From the NCBI GenBank assembly GCA_964030785.1, contig OZ034977.1:28779152-28843151 (forward strand): a DNA stretch of 64,000 nucleotides, written 5' to 3'. Made by a program: the position numbers and the translations under genes. This document shows positions 1 through 10,770 of the stretch, in pieces. The notes under the pieces are model-generated. The model was not told where the DNA came from and did no database searches. It saw nothing but the letters and a program-made list of their open reading frames with translations. Each line of letters opens with the position of its first letter. Position 1 is the stretch's first letter. This stretch comes from Siderastrea siderea. Lineage: Eukaryota; Cnidaria; Anthozoa; Scleractinia; Rhizangiidae.

Positions 1-658
1 TTTTCTCTTTTTTTTCTTTCATTTTGTCCGTGCAATTTGCATTTTCTCCTGTGGTTGACTGTAAATTGACTTTGTTTAACGAGGGTGACACTAAACAGTC
101 TTTCAACTGACAAACCTATGGCCCTCATATTCGAGATCGAATTGTTAAAAATTTTAAATGGTATTTTTAGTTAGGCACTTGTCATCATTCTGTAATCAAC
201 TGATGAATACGCCGCGTGAAAATAAAGTCATCTTCTCTTATCTTGACGTTTTAATTGTGGATTAATCTGGTCGCCATGTACGGATTGCATCATAGATAAC
301 CGCCCCACAGAGGAGATCCCGTGGTTGTTGGTGTTTGTTTGTTTTTCAATGGGAGAAAATTTTGTTTGTTTTTTTTTCCAAGGAGTATTTTGTGTTGTCT
401 TTCACCGATAACTTTTTTTCCTGGGATGGTTAACGCTTGTTGCTCTCTGTGTGATTGTAACAAAGTAAAGTTTATTGAGAATAAATGGTTGGGGGATTTC
501 TGCTTTTGAATTTCTGCTTTCTGGAAGAAGCATACAGCACTGAAGAAGTCTAAATGGGTTGAACCGTGAATGATCCAGTTATTGGACATTTTACCGTTTC
601 CGCCAGATTCTATTTTTGTAACGTCAACCACCAAAGCCATTAAGGGCATAACACTAAA

Positions 659-1040
659 GGTGCTGTTTCACGTAACAATTTTTTCTTGTAACTTGTCTCG
701 CAAAAAAAATTGTTGCAAGTTGCAGGCATGATTTTAACGTGTAACACCCCCTCACGCGACTGAATTTTTAAAAAGGTTTTTTTCACGAAAAGTTGAATCG
801 TTTTCTACTTTCTGCAACAATTTTTTTTCAAGTTGCAAAACAACACTTGCGTGGCTCTTGCAACTTGTTTCGCCACGCTCTCTATAGTCAACCAATCACT
901 TTTCCGAACTAGTACTTATGCATTTTTTTTCGAGAGACAAGTTGCATGGCAATTGTAACGTGTAACATTGTGCGTGTAACTTGCAACATTTTTTCTTTGC
1001 AAGACAAGTTGCACAAAACATTGTTACGTTTAACAGCACC
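659..1040. mobile_element. Palindromic MITE
   Basis: The ends are inverted copies of each other: GGTGCTGTTTCACGTAACA on the left and its near-complement at 1020-1040. The interior is rich in AACTTGT/TTGCAAG motifs and has no coding capacity. A related, more eroded copy lies at about 28097-28465 in the duplicated flank. The superfamily is not determined. Confidence 0.6.
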
Positions 1041-1148
1041 TTAAGAGGGTCCTCACATCGCACCAAGGGTGACCTAAATGTTAAAGAAAACGTGATTATC
1101 GTAGTTTTGCAGCAACTTTAGAAGTTGCAAATAAGCATTAAAAAATCA

Positions 1149-1219
1149 GGCTTTAATGGTATTCGAACCCATGACCTTTGCGATACCGGTGTAAACGCTA
1201 CCACTTCAGCTATGAAGCC
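1149..1219 (-). repeat. tRNA-derived SINE-like sequence
   Basis: Read on the minus strand, this 71-base stretch starts GGCTTCATAGC and ends with AAGCC. It has a box A-like TAGCTGAAGTGG and a box B-like GGTTCGAATACC. The outer ends can pair as an acceptor stem, but the anticodon stem is poor. Related copies occur at 28575-28654 and, in part, at 22655-22735. Repeated degenerate copies point to a tRNA-derived SINE rather than a working tRNA gene. Confidence 0.55.
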
Positions 1220-1305
1220 ACTGACAGTGGAGGGACGGTTGGTCAGATATGCGAGCTCTGTTCTCTTCCCGCGAAATGATTAAACTCTCGGAGGTACAAG
1301 TCACA

Positions 1306-2568
1306 CAACCTCGTTCCCAGGGTCCTCTCTCTTCCTCCCTCGAGAAAGTACCCTGGTTTCGGCTGGTCACGTGGCACCCTAAATCTGGGTGCTAACAAGA
1401 ATGTGCTACAGGGGAGGGATAGCAAAGTATAAGATTGTCACTAGTGTCAGAATGGTGGAAAGTACCGGAGGTGATGTAAGCTTTTTCAGAAATATTTGTG
1501 GTGATAAGAACTCCTTTTATAGACAAGTATTTCTTCATTACATACGAACGTTCGACATCGAAGTGGTCCATGTTATTTTCGACTCAGAATAACACGTTTA
1601 CAAGTCTCTGAATTTCAAAACAATGTCGCTATAACGATCGCTATAGTCAACGGAAGCCGGCACGAGTCACAACATAACAAATTTACAACAAGGAGAGCCG
1701 TCGGCATTATGCTTTACGGAGCTCGAAATGAAATGGAGTGTCAAGGATTAGGAAGGACTAATTTATTTTGGCATCTCCAAGGAGCAGCAGAACTTTCGGC
1801 AACCGTACACAAGACAGACAAACGGCGCGATGGTGAAATCAGGTTAAATACGCCGCGCCAACCGACTGAAACCACCGTTCTTGTAAGAACTTGAAGGTAA
1901 TTTGTTTTATTCCTGTCGAGTAAGTGAAATTGCTCTCACACCGCCGATTGACCGAAAAAAAACCTAACTTTTTTCACCACAAAACAGTGACATGACAAAA
2001 TGAAAAATGTACTAAACTAAATAACATTTATAATTAAGAGCTTTGTTGACAAGAAGGTTGTACTCTGGTCTGCAGGATTATACCATTACATTGAAGCTTG
2101 CAGATAAAAATACACAAGTGCAGCGTGGGCTTTTATTATCAGAATTTTACTTGCATTATTAGGCCAATAAATGAAATATATAGCAAACAAATGAGTGTGT
2201 GACATTTTGTTCGGGCAATACGAGCAGCTTCTTATCAAAAGCCTTCGGCTTATTCAAAACAGATCGAGCCTACCGTAAAACATTTTGTTGATGGGAAATC
2301 TGCATTAATTGTGTTTCTGAAACGCCGCAGATAGTAGACTGTAGATTTTTTCAGCGTCCCTGTCTTTGAAAAAAAAGTGAGCTGATGACTTCCATTCCTC
2401 TGTCTTCGTGCCAGTTTGAAAAGATTTGCATTCGCTTTTCCCTTCGCTTCTTGAAGAAAAGCGAGTCCACCCTGGTGGGGAGCTGTTTGCTTAAGGGAGA
2501 CATGTGACCAGCCGAAACCAGGGTACTTTCTCGAGGGAGGAAGAGAGAGGACCCTGGGAACGAGGTTG
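1306..2568. mobile_element. Mutator-like non-autonomous element, 9-base target duplication
   Basis: Terminal inverted repeats of about 65-75 bases begin CAACCTCGTTCCCAGGG on the left and end in the complement (CGAGGTTG) at 2568. The 9-base sequence CAAGTCACA flanks both sides (1297-1305 and 2569-2577). The duplicated flank near 30150-30180 reads straight through an empty version of this site. The interior has only short ORFs and no transposase. A 9-base duplication with long inverted repeats is typical of Mutator-like elements; the family assignment is inference. Confidence 0.75.
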
Positions 2569-2569
2569 C

Positions 2570-3474
2570 AAGTCACACCCCAAAAGTGGTACAAGGAAGG
2601 GGGGGGGGGGGGGGTGAGGGGGCTGATGGACCCCCTTGGGTTTTTGTTATGTTGCAATATTTCGAAAAGATTTCAACTTAAGTAAAAGCCTGTGATGTGC
2701 TCTGACGTATATATTATGGGTTGCACCGCCTCTGGGAGGATGTGAGGTCAACCGAGATGGCAGCCATCTTGGCCACCAAATTGGATTTTTTCAGGAGCCA
2801 CATTTTAATTCTCAAAAGAACGGTGGAAATTGATATTTTTGATGCTAGACATGCAGAATATGACATAATTAAGCACTTTGCCTCTTTTTGTCAACATTTT
2901 GTGTTTTTATCCCCTAAAAGGGTGAAAAAACAAAAATGGCTTGACCACCAGCTACTTATAACGTCATATCTCATAACCGTAGTAACCGATTCTCACCAAG
3001 CTTGTGTCAAAAATGTGTTTGCGTGATATGCATATATATACAGCTACTGAGAACGGCAGGTGCTGGTAAAAAATCATCTCGGAAAAATTCAAGGAAAACT
3101 TCATGAGGAGGGGGGGGGGGGTGGCATCCACCAATGTACGTCCCAGGTTTGATATATATGCGAGACTGGCGGAGCATGAAAAGAGTATATGGTGACCTAA
3201 ATGTTGTGTCAGAGGTGAAAACCGTGAAGATCGCGAATATCTGTTCTAGACAGCAACGAAGATCATAAGAGGCTCCAATACCGGCTTTTGACAGGGTAAA
3301 ATGATGAATTCCATGATCTGTCAAAAGATTCTACTGGAGAAAGAAAAGGTCAATCAATTAAATAAATACATTTTCTCTGTTTAGCGTCGGTCACTCTTTA
3401 TAGCACAAGTTGCTCGTAGGATCAAGCCCTGTATTAAACTTCACAAACCAATCATTCAAACTGAAAACTAGAAA
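2570..3474. repeat. Remainder of the duplicated 5' flank of copy 1
   Basis: 2570-2790 matches 30165-30390 and 3370-3474 matches 30395-30495, both including a G-homopolymer tract and a GTTTAGCGTCGGTCACT-like stretch. The middle (about 2790-3370) is absent from the second unit. It contains a repeat with GTGAAGA-CGCGAATAT words that recurs at 23330-23400. No gene is seen. Confidence 0.55.
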
Positions 3475-3572
3475 TTGATTGATTGATTGACTAATTGATT
3501 GATTGATTGATTGCTTGATTGATTGCTTGATAGATAGATAGATAGGTAGATAGATAGATAGATAGATAGATA

Positions 3573-3612
<40 letters not shown>
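3475..3612. repeat. GATT/GATA microsatellite
   Basis: A tetranucleotide array of GATT units with a central GATA block. A second GATT array lies about 650 bases downstream. Confidence 0.95.
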
Positions 3613-3669
3613 AGGCCATCCCCTTTTTTTTCTCCGTTTAGCGTCATCCTACCGACCCACCGACTTTTA

Positions 3670-3940
3670 TTTTGTCGATTAAACGCCAGGCCCCGAATAA
3701 ACGCCAGGTATAAAAGAGGGAATTGTAAATAAGCCCCTCAGACGTTTATTTGTTGTGTAACAAACTTACGATTTAAGGGCAAGACACATGTCTGCCAAGA
3801 AATCCGAATAATAACCCTTTCTTAAAAAAATGTGGGGGCCCAAATAAACTCTTTTCATTCAAAGAAAGTCAAGAATCGCCGGGTCCACCATGCCAAGTTT
3901 GAAATAAACTCCGGGGGCGTTTAATTGAGAAAATACAGTA
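3670..3940. mobile_element. MITE, AATTAAACGCC family, left end eroded
   Basis: The right end reads GGGGGCGTTTAATTGAG followed by AAAATAC, and the left part starts near GTCGATTAAACGCC. The better preserved relative at 22954-23173 shows the family ends and a TA duplication. There is no coding capacity. Confidence 0.55.
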
Positions 3941-4269
3941 TGTTATGAGGAAGGTAGTGACGTAGTCAAACGTTTTTTCACCTTAAATCTGAAAAATAAG
4001 CATTGCTTTTGCAAATACAGATTTATTAACGGCACTGATCTATTAACGCTGAAAACCAATTTCAGCCTTAACCACCACATCGATCTTTTCCTCCTTGACC
4101 TCCGTTGCCGCCATGTTGATTTTAATTTGTAACCACATCTCGTTGTTTCCAGGCTCCACGGCAATGATGCAGGGGTACCGGATCTCCTAGTTCGTTCTAT
4201 GAGCCACTAAGTTGACTTGAAGAGCCACAGAGCTGTGGAGCCACCAAAATATATACCTTCGCAATTCCT

Positions 4270-4270
<1 letters not shown>

Positions 4271-4328
<58 letters not shown>

Positions 4329-4340
4329 CTGATTGATTGA
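4271..4340. repeat. GATT microsatellite
   Basis: About 17 tandem GATT units with one interruption near 4327. Confidence 0.95.
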
Positions 4341-4660
4341 AGCTTCTTAAAGCTTACCTAGATCTTAAGGATTAAGTTCACTTGCAGCAAAGGCATCTAC
4401 GGCAACATCTTCATATCAAACTCATTGCCCACAAATGAGGAGATTTGCTCTCAATGATGGTTACATGAGTACTTGCTACATATACAGCGCGTGCGCTATG
4501 TGATGAGGGTTCACGTTAACCTGGCATCACGCGATTACAAGGGATCACATCATGGCCAACCGACCAAACCGTCTGTCATGTCCTCCGCGACGTTTTTGGT
4601 AGTGGAACGTACTGTTAAATCCGCGAAGAAAAGGTCGAGAGATCTCAGCGAAAACCAATA

Positions 4661-4810
4661 ATGGACAAGAATTTGTATGTTGTGGAGGTAGTTGAAGTGG
4701 ACACGTCAAGAAAACGCCTTAAAATTCATTTCCAGGGATTCAGTGAACGTGACTGGCATTACGATGACTGGCTAGATTACGATACTATAGCGGCTTTGTC
4801 TAACTCTTGA
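4661..4810 (+). pseudogene. Short chromo-barrel / Tudor-knot-like fragment
   Basis: The frame from ATG 4661 to TGA 4808-4810 encodes 49 residues. It contains a VVEVDTSRKRLKIHF stretch followed by GFSERDW and DDWLDYD. This matches the pattern of chromo-barrel (RNA-binding Tudor-knot) modules, where a VxxVD strand, a KIHFxGF strand and a DEW/DDW turn occur in that order. It overlaps the stop codon of an upstream open frame (4473-4661) ending in a basic KKRSR stretch. No splice context was found. It may be a domain fragment carried by a decayed gene or transposon; expression is unknown. Confidence 0.35.
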
Positions 4811-6390
4811 TAGTTTACAGTGAATGCACGAGTACTTGATTTCCACTTATCAAGCAGCCTCCGGACGCTCGCACCTCCCTTCTATCTCGCACATCTCTCT
4901 TTAGAAGCCAAATTTTCTTTCGTAAAACCAGTAATTCATTCGGCTATTAACCACAGCTCCTTGGATACCCGAGTCCTTCAATGTTTTCGCCATTAATTCA
5001 ACCCAGTGCAGATTCCCGTTTTTTTTTGTTTTTTTTTTTTGTCTATTGAAAGAAGACAATCTTAATAGCTGCGAGAGTAAATGGAAGAAGCGAGGAGAAA
5101 TTATTCAATTTCAGCCGGAAATTTTTGTGGTTGACTGCTCCAAAATATAATTAAATATGAATTATCATTTTAATTTCTTGTTAAGCTCGTATTCGAAGGA
5201 CAATTCTACCGGCTGAATTACGCATTTGAATCACCGTTTTCCCTTCGAAACGATCTCCTACTGCAGTAGCCGTCACGCGACGTCAAGCGAAGAGAAAGGA
5301 GAGAACAAGAAAGAGAACTTTCAAAATTGTTTTGCCATGCCGTATTAAATCCTCATAAACCCTCGCGATTTATATATCAAAATGTGACAAATTTATTCAA
5401 CTATTTGAATTTGGAGGTACATTTATCATTCGAAGCATGCGTTGTCGAGCTTATTCAGTTTTCCTCAGCCTGGTGGTTTTCCGACCGGCCGGTTACACTC
5501 TTACATATTTTACATCAAATCGACGCCAGAAAATATAAAAATGCCATGACTAAATCTCGACAAAATAACGCCAGTTTTTTTGATCAGTAGTAGGTTAGAT
5601 ATTGCTCAAATTATTTCTGGTGGCACATCTGGAAAATAAGTTCTACTTTGGGAAAGAAAGGTAATGTTCTGTCCTAGAGGAAGTTTTCAAAACGATTTCA
5701 CCGGATATCGGCGTCACCCGCTACTACATAGGGCAAATGCAGAAGAAGTTAAATTCATCCAGAATACACAGAAAAGAAGAACAAAAGCATTACTAACTCC
5801 CACAAGGGCTGATATGAATCAAAGAACAGACATAACCAGCAATCCTGACATTATTCACGAACTTAAAGCTGCTTAAAGACCACAGATTGTCTACCATAGG
5901 CGCCATGGTGAATTTGAAAATCCATGGCAAAATCAAAAGGCGACTATGTCCCACTTTTCACAGAGAAAAATTGTGCTTTTGGAGGAGCAATGGAAGTAGT
6001 TTGACTTGAAAACCATAAGGCAAACTTTGACCAAAATGTCCAAAATCGTCCGCCATATGGGAATTTGGGACGGACGAAAAAGACTGGAAAGAGCTTCGTG
6101 TCCAGGCCTTGTTTTTGGAAGGGGTGGCTACAAAGGTGGCTACATCATGGCGGCTGCTTTTAGTTACGTAATGTCAAGATTTTGGCTTTGCTGACTCATG
6201 TTGTTGGTTGCATCGTCATCGTGCTGATCCAGAGCCATTAATAATTTTCATGGTGGAGAGATTTATTTTTCTAAGTCTGAAAAGACAGGTACATTTAGGA
6301 GGGATCGCGTGACAGAACCTCACAAGAAGCGCTAGCCAATGAGACTTCTGCGTGGGTGGAAGGCAAGCGAACACGTTGGTGACAATCAAA
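4811..6390. other. Intergenic DNA upstream of P450 copy 1
   Basis: I see no protein signature here. Small open frames at 5327-5590, 5664-5876 and 6006-6194 have no recognisable motif and no counterpart upstream of copies 2 or 3. The promoter of copy 1 should lie in the last few hundred bases, but no clear TATA or Inr is visible. Confidence 0.5.
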
Positions 6391-9078
6391 ATGTATTCCT
6401 TACGCATTGCTCTTCACAGGAATCTTCTTCAGAGAGCAAAAAACCTCACACCTTTAGCTGCTTTTTGGAGATCGCAGAAAACAGAAGCCAGTTTGTCTGA
6501 AAAAGACGAAAATTTCGGCGACTCAGCAAAACTTAAAACGGACGATCATGGCTTTAGAACTTTCGAAGAAATCCCGGGACCAAAAGCTGGCTTAAAGTAT
6601 TTGGTGGACTTTTATGCCAAAACCGAGGGTTTCAGAAAGGGATATATACTGACCGATCTCATGTTCGAAGAACATGGCCCCATTTACAAGGAAAACATAA
6701 TGTTGGGTTCCCCAACGGTGCACGTTATTGATCCAGATGACTTCGAGAAAGTGTTTCGTGCCGAGGGAAAATATCCCCAGAGACCGCCAATAGACATTTG
6801 GATTGAGCACCGTAAACGACGGGACTATTTCCCTGGTGCATTCCTTTCGTAAGTAAATCATTCTATCAACAACACTGTTATGAGGCCGAAGGAAGGGAGT
6901 GGGGGGGGGGGTGTTGCTTGCTTTTAAAATGTTGTGTGTCACTTATGCATCAGTCAATTCCAGGGGTGTCCACTCCCCCCCCCCAATGATCAGTGTCTTG
7001 AATTTTATCTCTCCCCTTTAATATCCCATCACAAATACAGATATCTGGCAAGTGAACGGATTTCAAAACCGAACTCGAAAAAAAAAACATTCTGTACAAA
7101 AAAAAAAGCGAAAAGATGCATCAAGTTCAAATTCATCAATGTTCATGTGATCACTATTTCAACTGCATGATCTGTCCACGGGTTAAAATCATGTTCCAAA
7201 AAAGATTACAGCACCAACAAAATAATTCCGCGTGACACATGCATCACACTACAAACAAAAATAATCCGTCACAATCAAAGAGGAGTGGATTTGTGAACAA
7301 AAGTACAAAAATTATAGTAATCTGGATCAACTGTTCAGTTAAACAATTTTTAAAAAGCAAAACAACATTTGAAAAACAACATTTACCATACTGTAGGGTT
7401 TACATTGACCATACTCTAGCGTTTACCCAGGTCTTGTAAAATCTATTTGAAGTCCGTAGTTCAGTTTACATTTGCATTTTAGAGCAAACTTTACAGACTT
7501 TAGGCCAGGGTCTGTTGCAAATCGAAAGAATCTCAATGCGAAATGGCTTTAAAGAGCTCCATGTCTTCTTTTGAGAGGTTGATTATTCTTCGGCTTGATT
7601 TCTTTCCATTTTGAGCTCCTAAACAGAAGTATCTAAATCTTGAGAGTAGAAAAATACATCTTGAAAATCTAGGACAGGTCGGCCTCTCCCCAACCTCTTC
7701 CCTAGGGTCTTCTCGGTTTTCAAAGAGCCTGGGGACGAGGTAAATATATGTGCAAAAGAGAGTTTCTGATTGGTTTATATTTGCCTCCTAATAACAACTG
7801 ACAGGACTAGAGGGCAGAAAAATGCTTAGTTAAGGGGAGGAAGGAGATGAAGTGTCCTCCACGCAGAACATGCGTGGAGGACTGGTTTTGGCCATGCGTC
7901 CTACTGAGTTCCAAAACAAGACATAAATAATTCCTCAATTTGATCCAATTTCGATCATTACAGACCATCGACACCATCCACCACCCATTCACTGCATAAG
8001 CCAAATTCATGAGTTAAAAACGTCATCAGTTCTGCATGTACTGTATGCCTATGTTTATCCTAGGGTAGGGCATTGTAATTGGTCATTTGAGTACCAAAAT
8101 GAGTTTTTGACACTTGAGTTTCCTATGGTAAGTTTTTGAGAGTACTGAGTTTTTGAGACATTCAAAGCAAACATGTATGTCTCAATCTATTGGTTTTTTT
8201 TTAATTTTGTAGAGAAGGGGAAGAATGGCATAGAATTCGTCAAAGCATTGCTCCCAAAATCATGCGTCCCAAAGTAGTGGAGGAAAACATTGAAAACTTT
8301 AATGCTGTAACCAGAGATGCTATTGCAAGGTTTGTTAAATTGAAGGAAACTTGTGGACCAGATGATCACATTCCTGACTTAGAAGGGGAACTTAGTAGAT
8401 GGTCAACAGAAAGTAAGTTTCAATTAAACTATTAAGATTTTTTTCTTTAGTCTAAAAAACCTGTTGGATTGGTGGCTTGTTATTACAATGGGCATGTATA
8501 TTGAGGAAGTTGTTATTTTAGATACTGATGATAATTAGGGTTTGGTCTATGGGGAACATGGTCGTGGTGACAATAAAAAATTTGCCGCAAGAGTCATCAC
8601 TTATTGTATCCTCTTGCTTCAATGTCTGCATATTAAGTTAATTGCACCTCATGTAATATGTTCATTGAGCAGTACAGTACTTCACAGTGCAATTAAGTTT
8701 GTTTGTTTACATTTTTAAATCAGGTATTGGGACTGTAGCGTTTGATACTCGTCTGGGATTGTATGAAGATTCCCCACCAAAGGAAGCTCTCCAATTCATT
8801 GAGGAGGCTCAAAACTTCACCAATCTTTCCCACAAGCTGTTTTTCAACATACCAAGCAGAATTGCTCGAAAATACATAGACACTCCAACATTCAAGAAGT
8901 TCCTCAAGTGTGCTGATGCCATGTTAGACATCGGGCAAGGCTTTGTTGACAAGAAGATGAGGGAACTTAAAGAAATGACTGCCAAGGGCATTGATCCCTC
9001 TGATGGTACACGAGGTGAGTTTATAACAGTGCAGCTTCTGCATGTATAATTGTTTAGATATAGCTTATGGGAAGGTGC

Positions 9079-10051
9079 ACTTAAAGTGCCTATGAAGTAA
9101 AAATTAAGTTTAGCTTATTTGAAAGGCCCTTTAAAGTGAAGAAGGGTGGTGTTTTCTGTTTTGTAATATCTTCACTCATTCCAGAGATATTCAAGTTTTT
9201 GTATTGTGCAAATTAGAAATTGATGATGTGATAAGTGGTTACAGCACGTAGACAAATCACAAAATGAACAATATCTCTGGAAAGAATGGATTAAGGTAAT
9301 TGATACTTGGTACCAGTATTGTGCCTTAAGAAAGACACAAGATGAGATATAAATTGATGTTGCCATGGGAACAATATTGGCTCCAATCTCTTTCAGTTTT
9401 GAAACAAATACAGCTGTATTACCACTTGTGACTCTATAACGAGAGAAAGAGGGACCTGTTCAAAACACACTCAATGCCCATATTGTGCTTAGTTTCCTCT
9501 TTAGCCATTAAGGAGTGGACAATGTCTGTAAAGCATAAAAGAGGGGAATGTCATTCTCACATGAAAGAGACCTGGAAGCTAAATTGTTGCCAAGGCAACA
9601 TCAAAGTATGTTGTCTGTGTGTCTTTCTTAAGGTATGTTACTGGTGCTAAGTTTCAATTACAATGCCTCAATATTTCCATCTAGATATTCTTAATTTTAT
9701 GATTCGTCTCCATACTGTAACCACTTACAATGTGTGGTTCCAGATAATATCCATACCCACCCCATGGATGGTCATTGGAAATTTCAAGGTGATGGGGGTC
9801 TCAAAGGCCAAACTGGAATTTCCAGAGGGGTGGGGGATGGGAATTCAAAGTAAAAAACCATCCCCGGGGAAGGTATGGAAATTTTCTGGAACCACACAAT
9901 ATATGACAGCATCAATTTTAACCTTTTTACTTGAATATGTCTAGAACAAGAGAAGATATTACAAACAAGAAAACGCCATTCTTCTTCATTTTGATAGGCC
10001 TTTGAAGTAAGCTCATAATAACTTAGTTTTTACTTCATAAGCACTTTAAGT
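9079..10051. mobile_element. TIR element in copy 1 intron 3 with a nested MITE
   Basis: The ends are inverted copies: ACTTAAAGTGCCTATGAAG on the left, and GCACTTTAAGT preceded by TACTTCATAA on the right. Similarity extends inward about 130 bases (AATATCTTC/GAAGATATT words). A second palindromic element (9731-9898), with TGTGTGGTTCCAG ends, is nested inside. Neither has coding capacity. Confidence 0.55.
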
Positions 10052-10439
10052 ATTGGCAACATTACCTCCGTGACAGGTGCTAAAATCGGAGGGAGAGAAG
10101 GAATTAGGAAGCACAGGGCGTGTGTGTGGAAAACAAGGAAAGGAAATGGTCTGGGTTTCATGACAGGATCCAATGCGGCCGAGGTCAAGGGTACCGTGAC
10201 CAGGTTCCCATGTCATATGGCAATGTCTACTTTTTGCAACATGAAAATATACGCTGAGATGGCAATATGTGCATCTAACAACTTTATCATATTTATAGTC
10301 CAACATTGTTGCAGGACAAGTTGGGGGAAAATGTTTTTTATTTTTATTTTTGGAATTACTGACAACATTATAAAACATCTACACCCTTCATCATTATTTT
10401 CTTATCATATATACACAACTTAATGTTACTCAACATCTT

Positions 10440-10770
10440 CCAACCAAATGGCCAAAACTTTGGCTAGTTTCCCATCTATCTGTTTTCCCAATCTCATGTC
10501 CCCACATCCCTGCCTCCCCGATATCACTTCTCCATGTTCCTCGATATCATACCCCGCATCCCCGATCTGAGATCAGATCCTTGCATCCCCCGTCTCATAA
10601 CTCCGCATCCCTGATTTCCCTTCCCGGCATCCCCGATCACGTCTCTCTTCCTGCAACCCCAATCTCACGTCCCCACTACAGATGGCACGCCCATGCATTT
10701 GCGATCTCACCTTCCCGTCTCCTTGATGTCATGCCCCCACATATCCCTGCATCCCCCATCCCCATCCCTC
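10440..10770. repeat. Degenerate C-rich minisatellite
   Basis: Loose repeats of about 20 bases built from words such as ATCTCACGTCCCC and CATCCCCGAT, within copy 1 intron 3. A comparable but different TGATCCC-based array sits in copy 2 intron 1 (33900-34145). The proline-rich frame through it is a by-product. Confidence 0.6.

Larger units (their letters stand above)
1..1305. repeat. 5' flank of P450 copy 1, duplicated at 27240-28717
   Basis: This non-coding stretch aligns, with small indels, to 27240-28717. Shared landmarks in the same order are a T-rich start, the CCTGTGGTTGACT stretch, a GATGAATACGCCGCGTG stretch near 200, and a tRNA-derived repeat near 1150. It sits at the same place relative to the downstream P450 gene in both units, so I infer it was copied with the gene. 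The minus-strand ORF at 290-649 is not preserved as one frame in the second copy and is not taken as a gene. No other coding signal is seen. Confidence 0.75.

Noticed and set aside
290..649. 119-codon frame on the - strand in the first flank
   Set aside because: The duplicated flank (27734-28080) has indels that break the frame, and the translation is low in recognisable motifs.
1149..1219. Functional tRNA gene
   Set aside because: The anticodon stem does not pair well, and related copies carry insertions or truncations.
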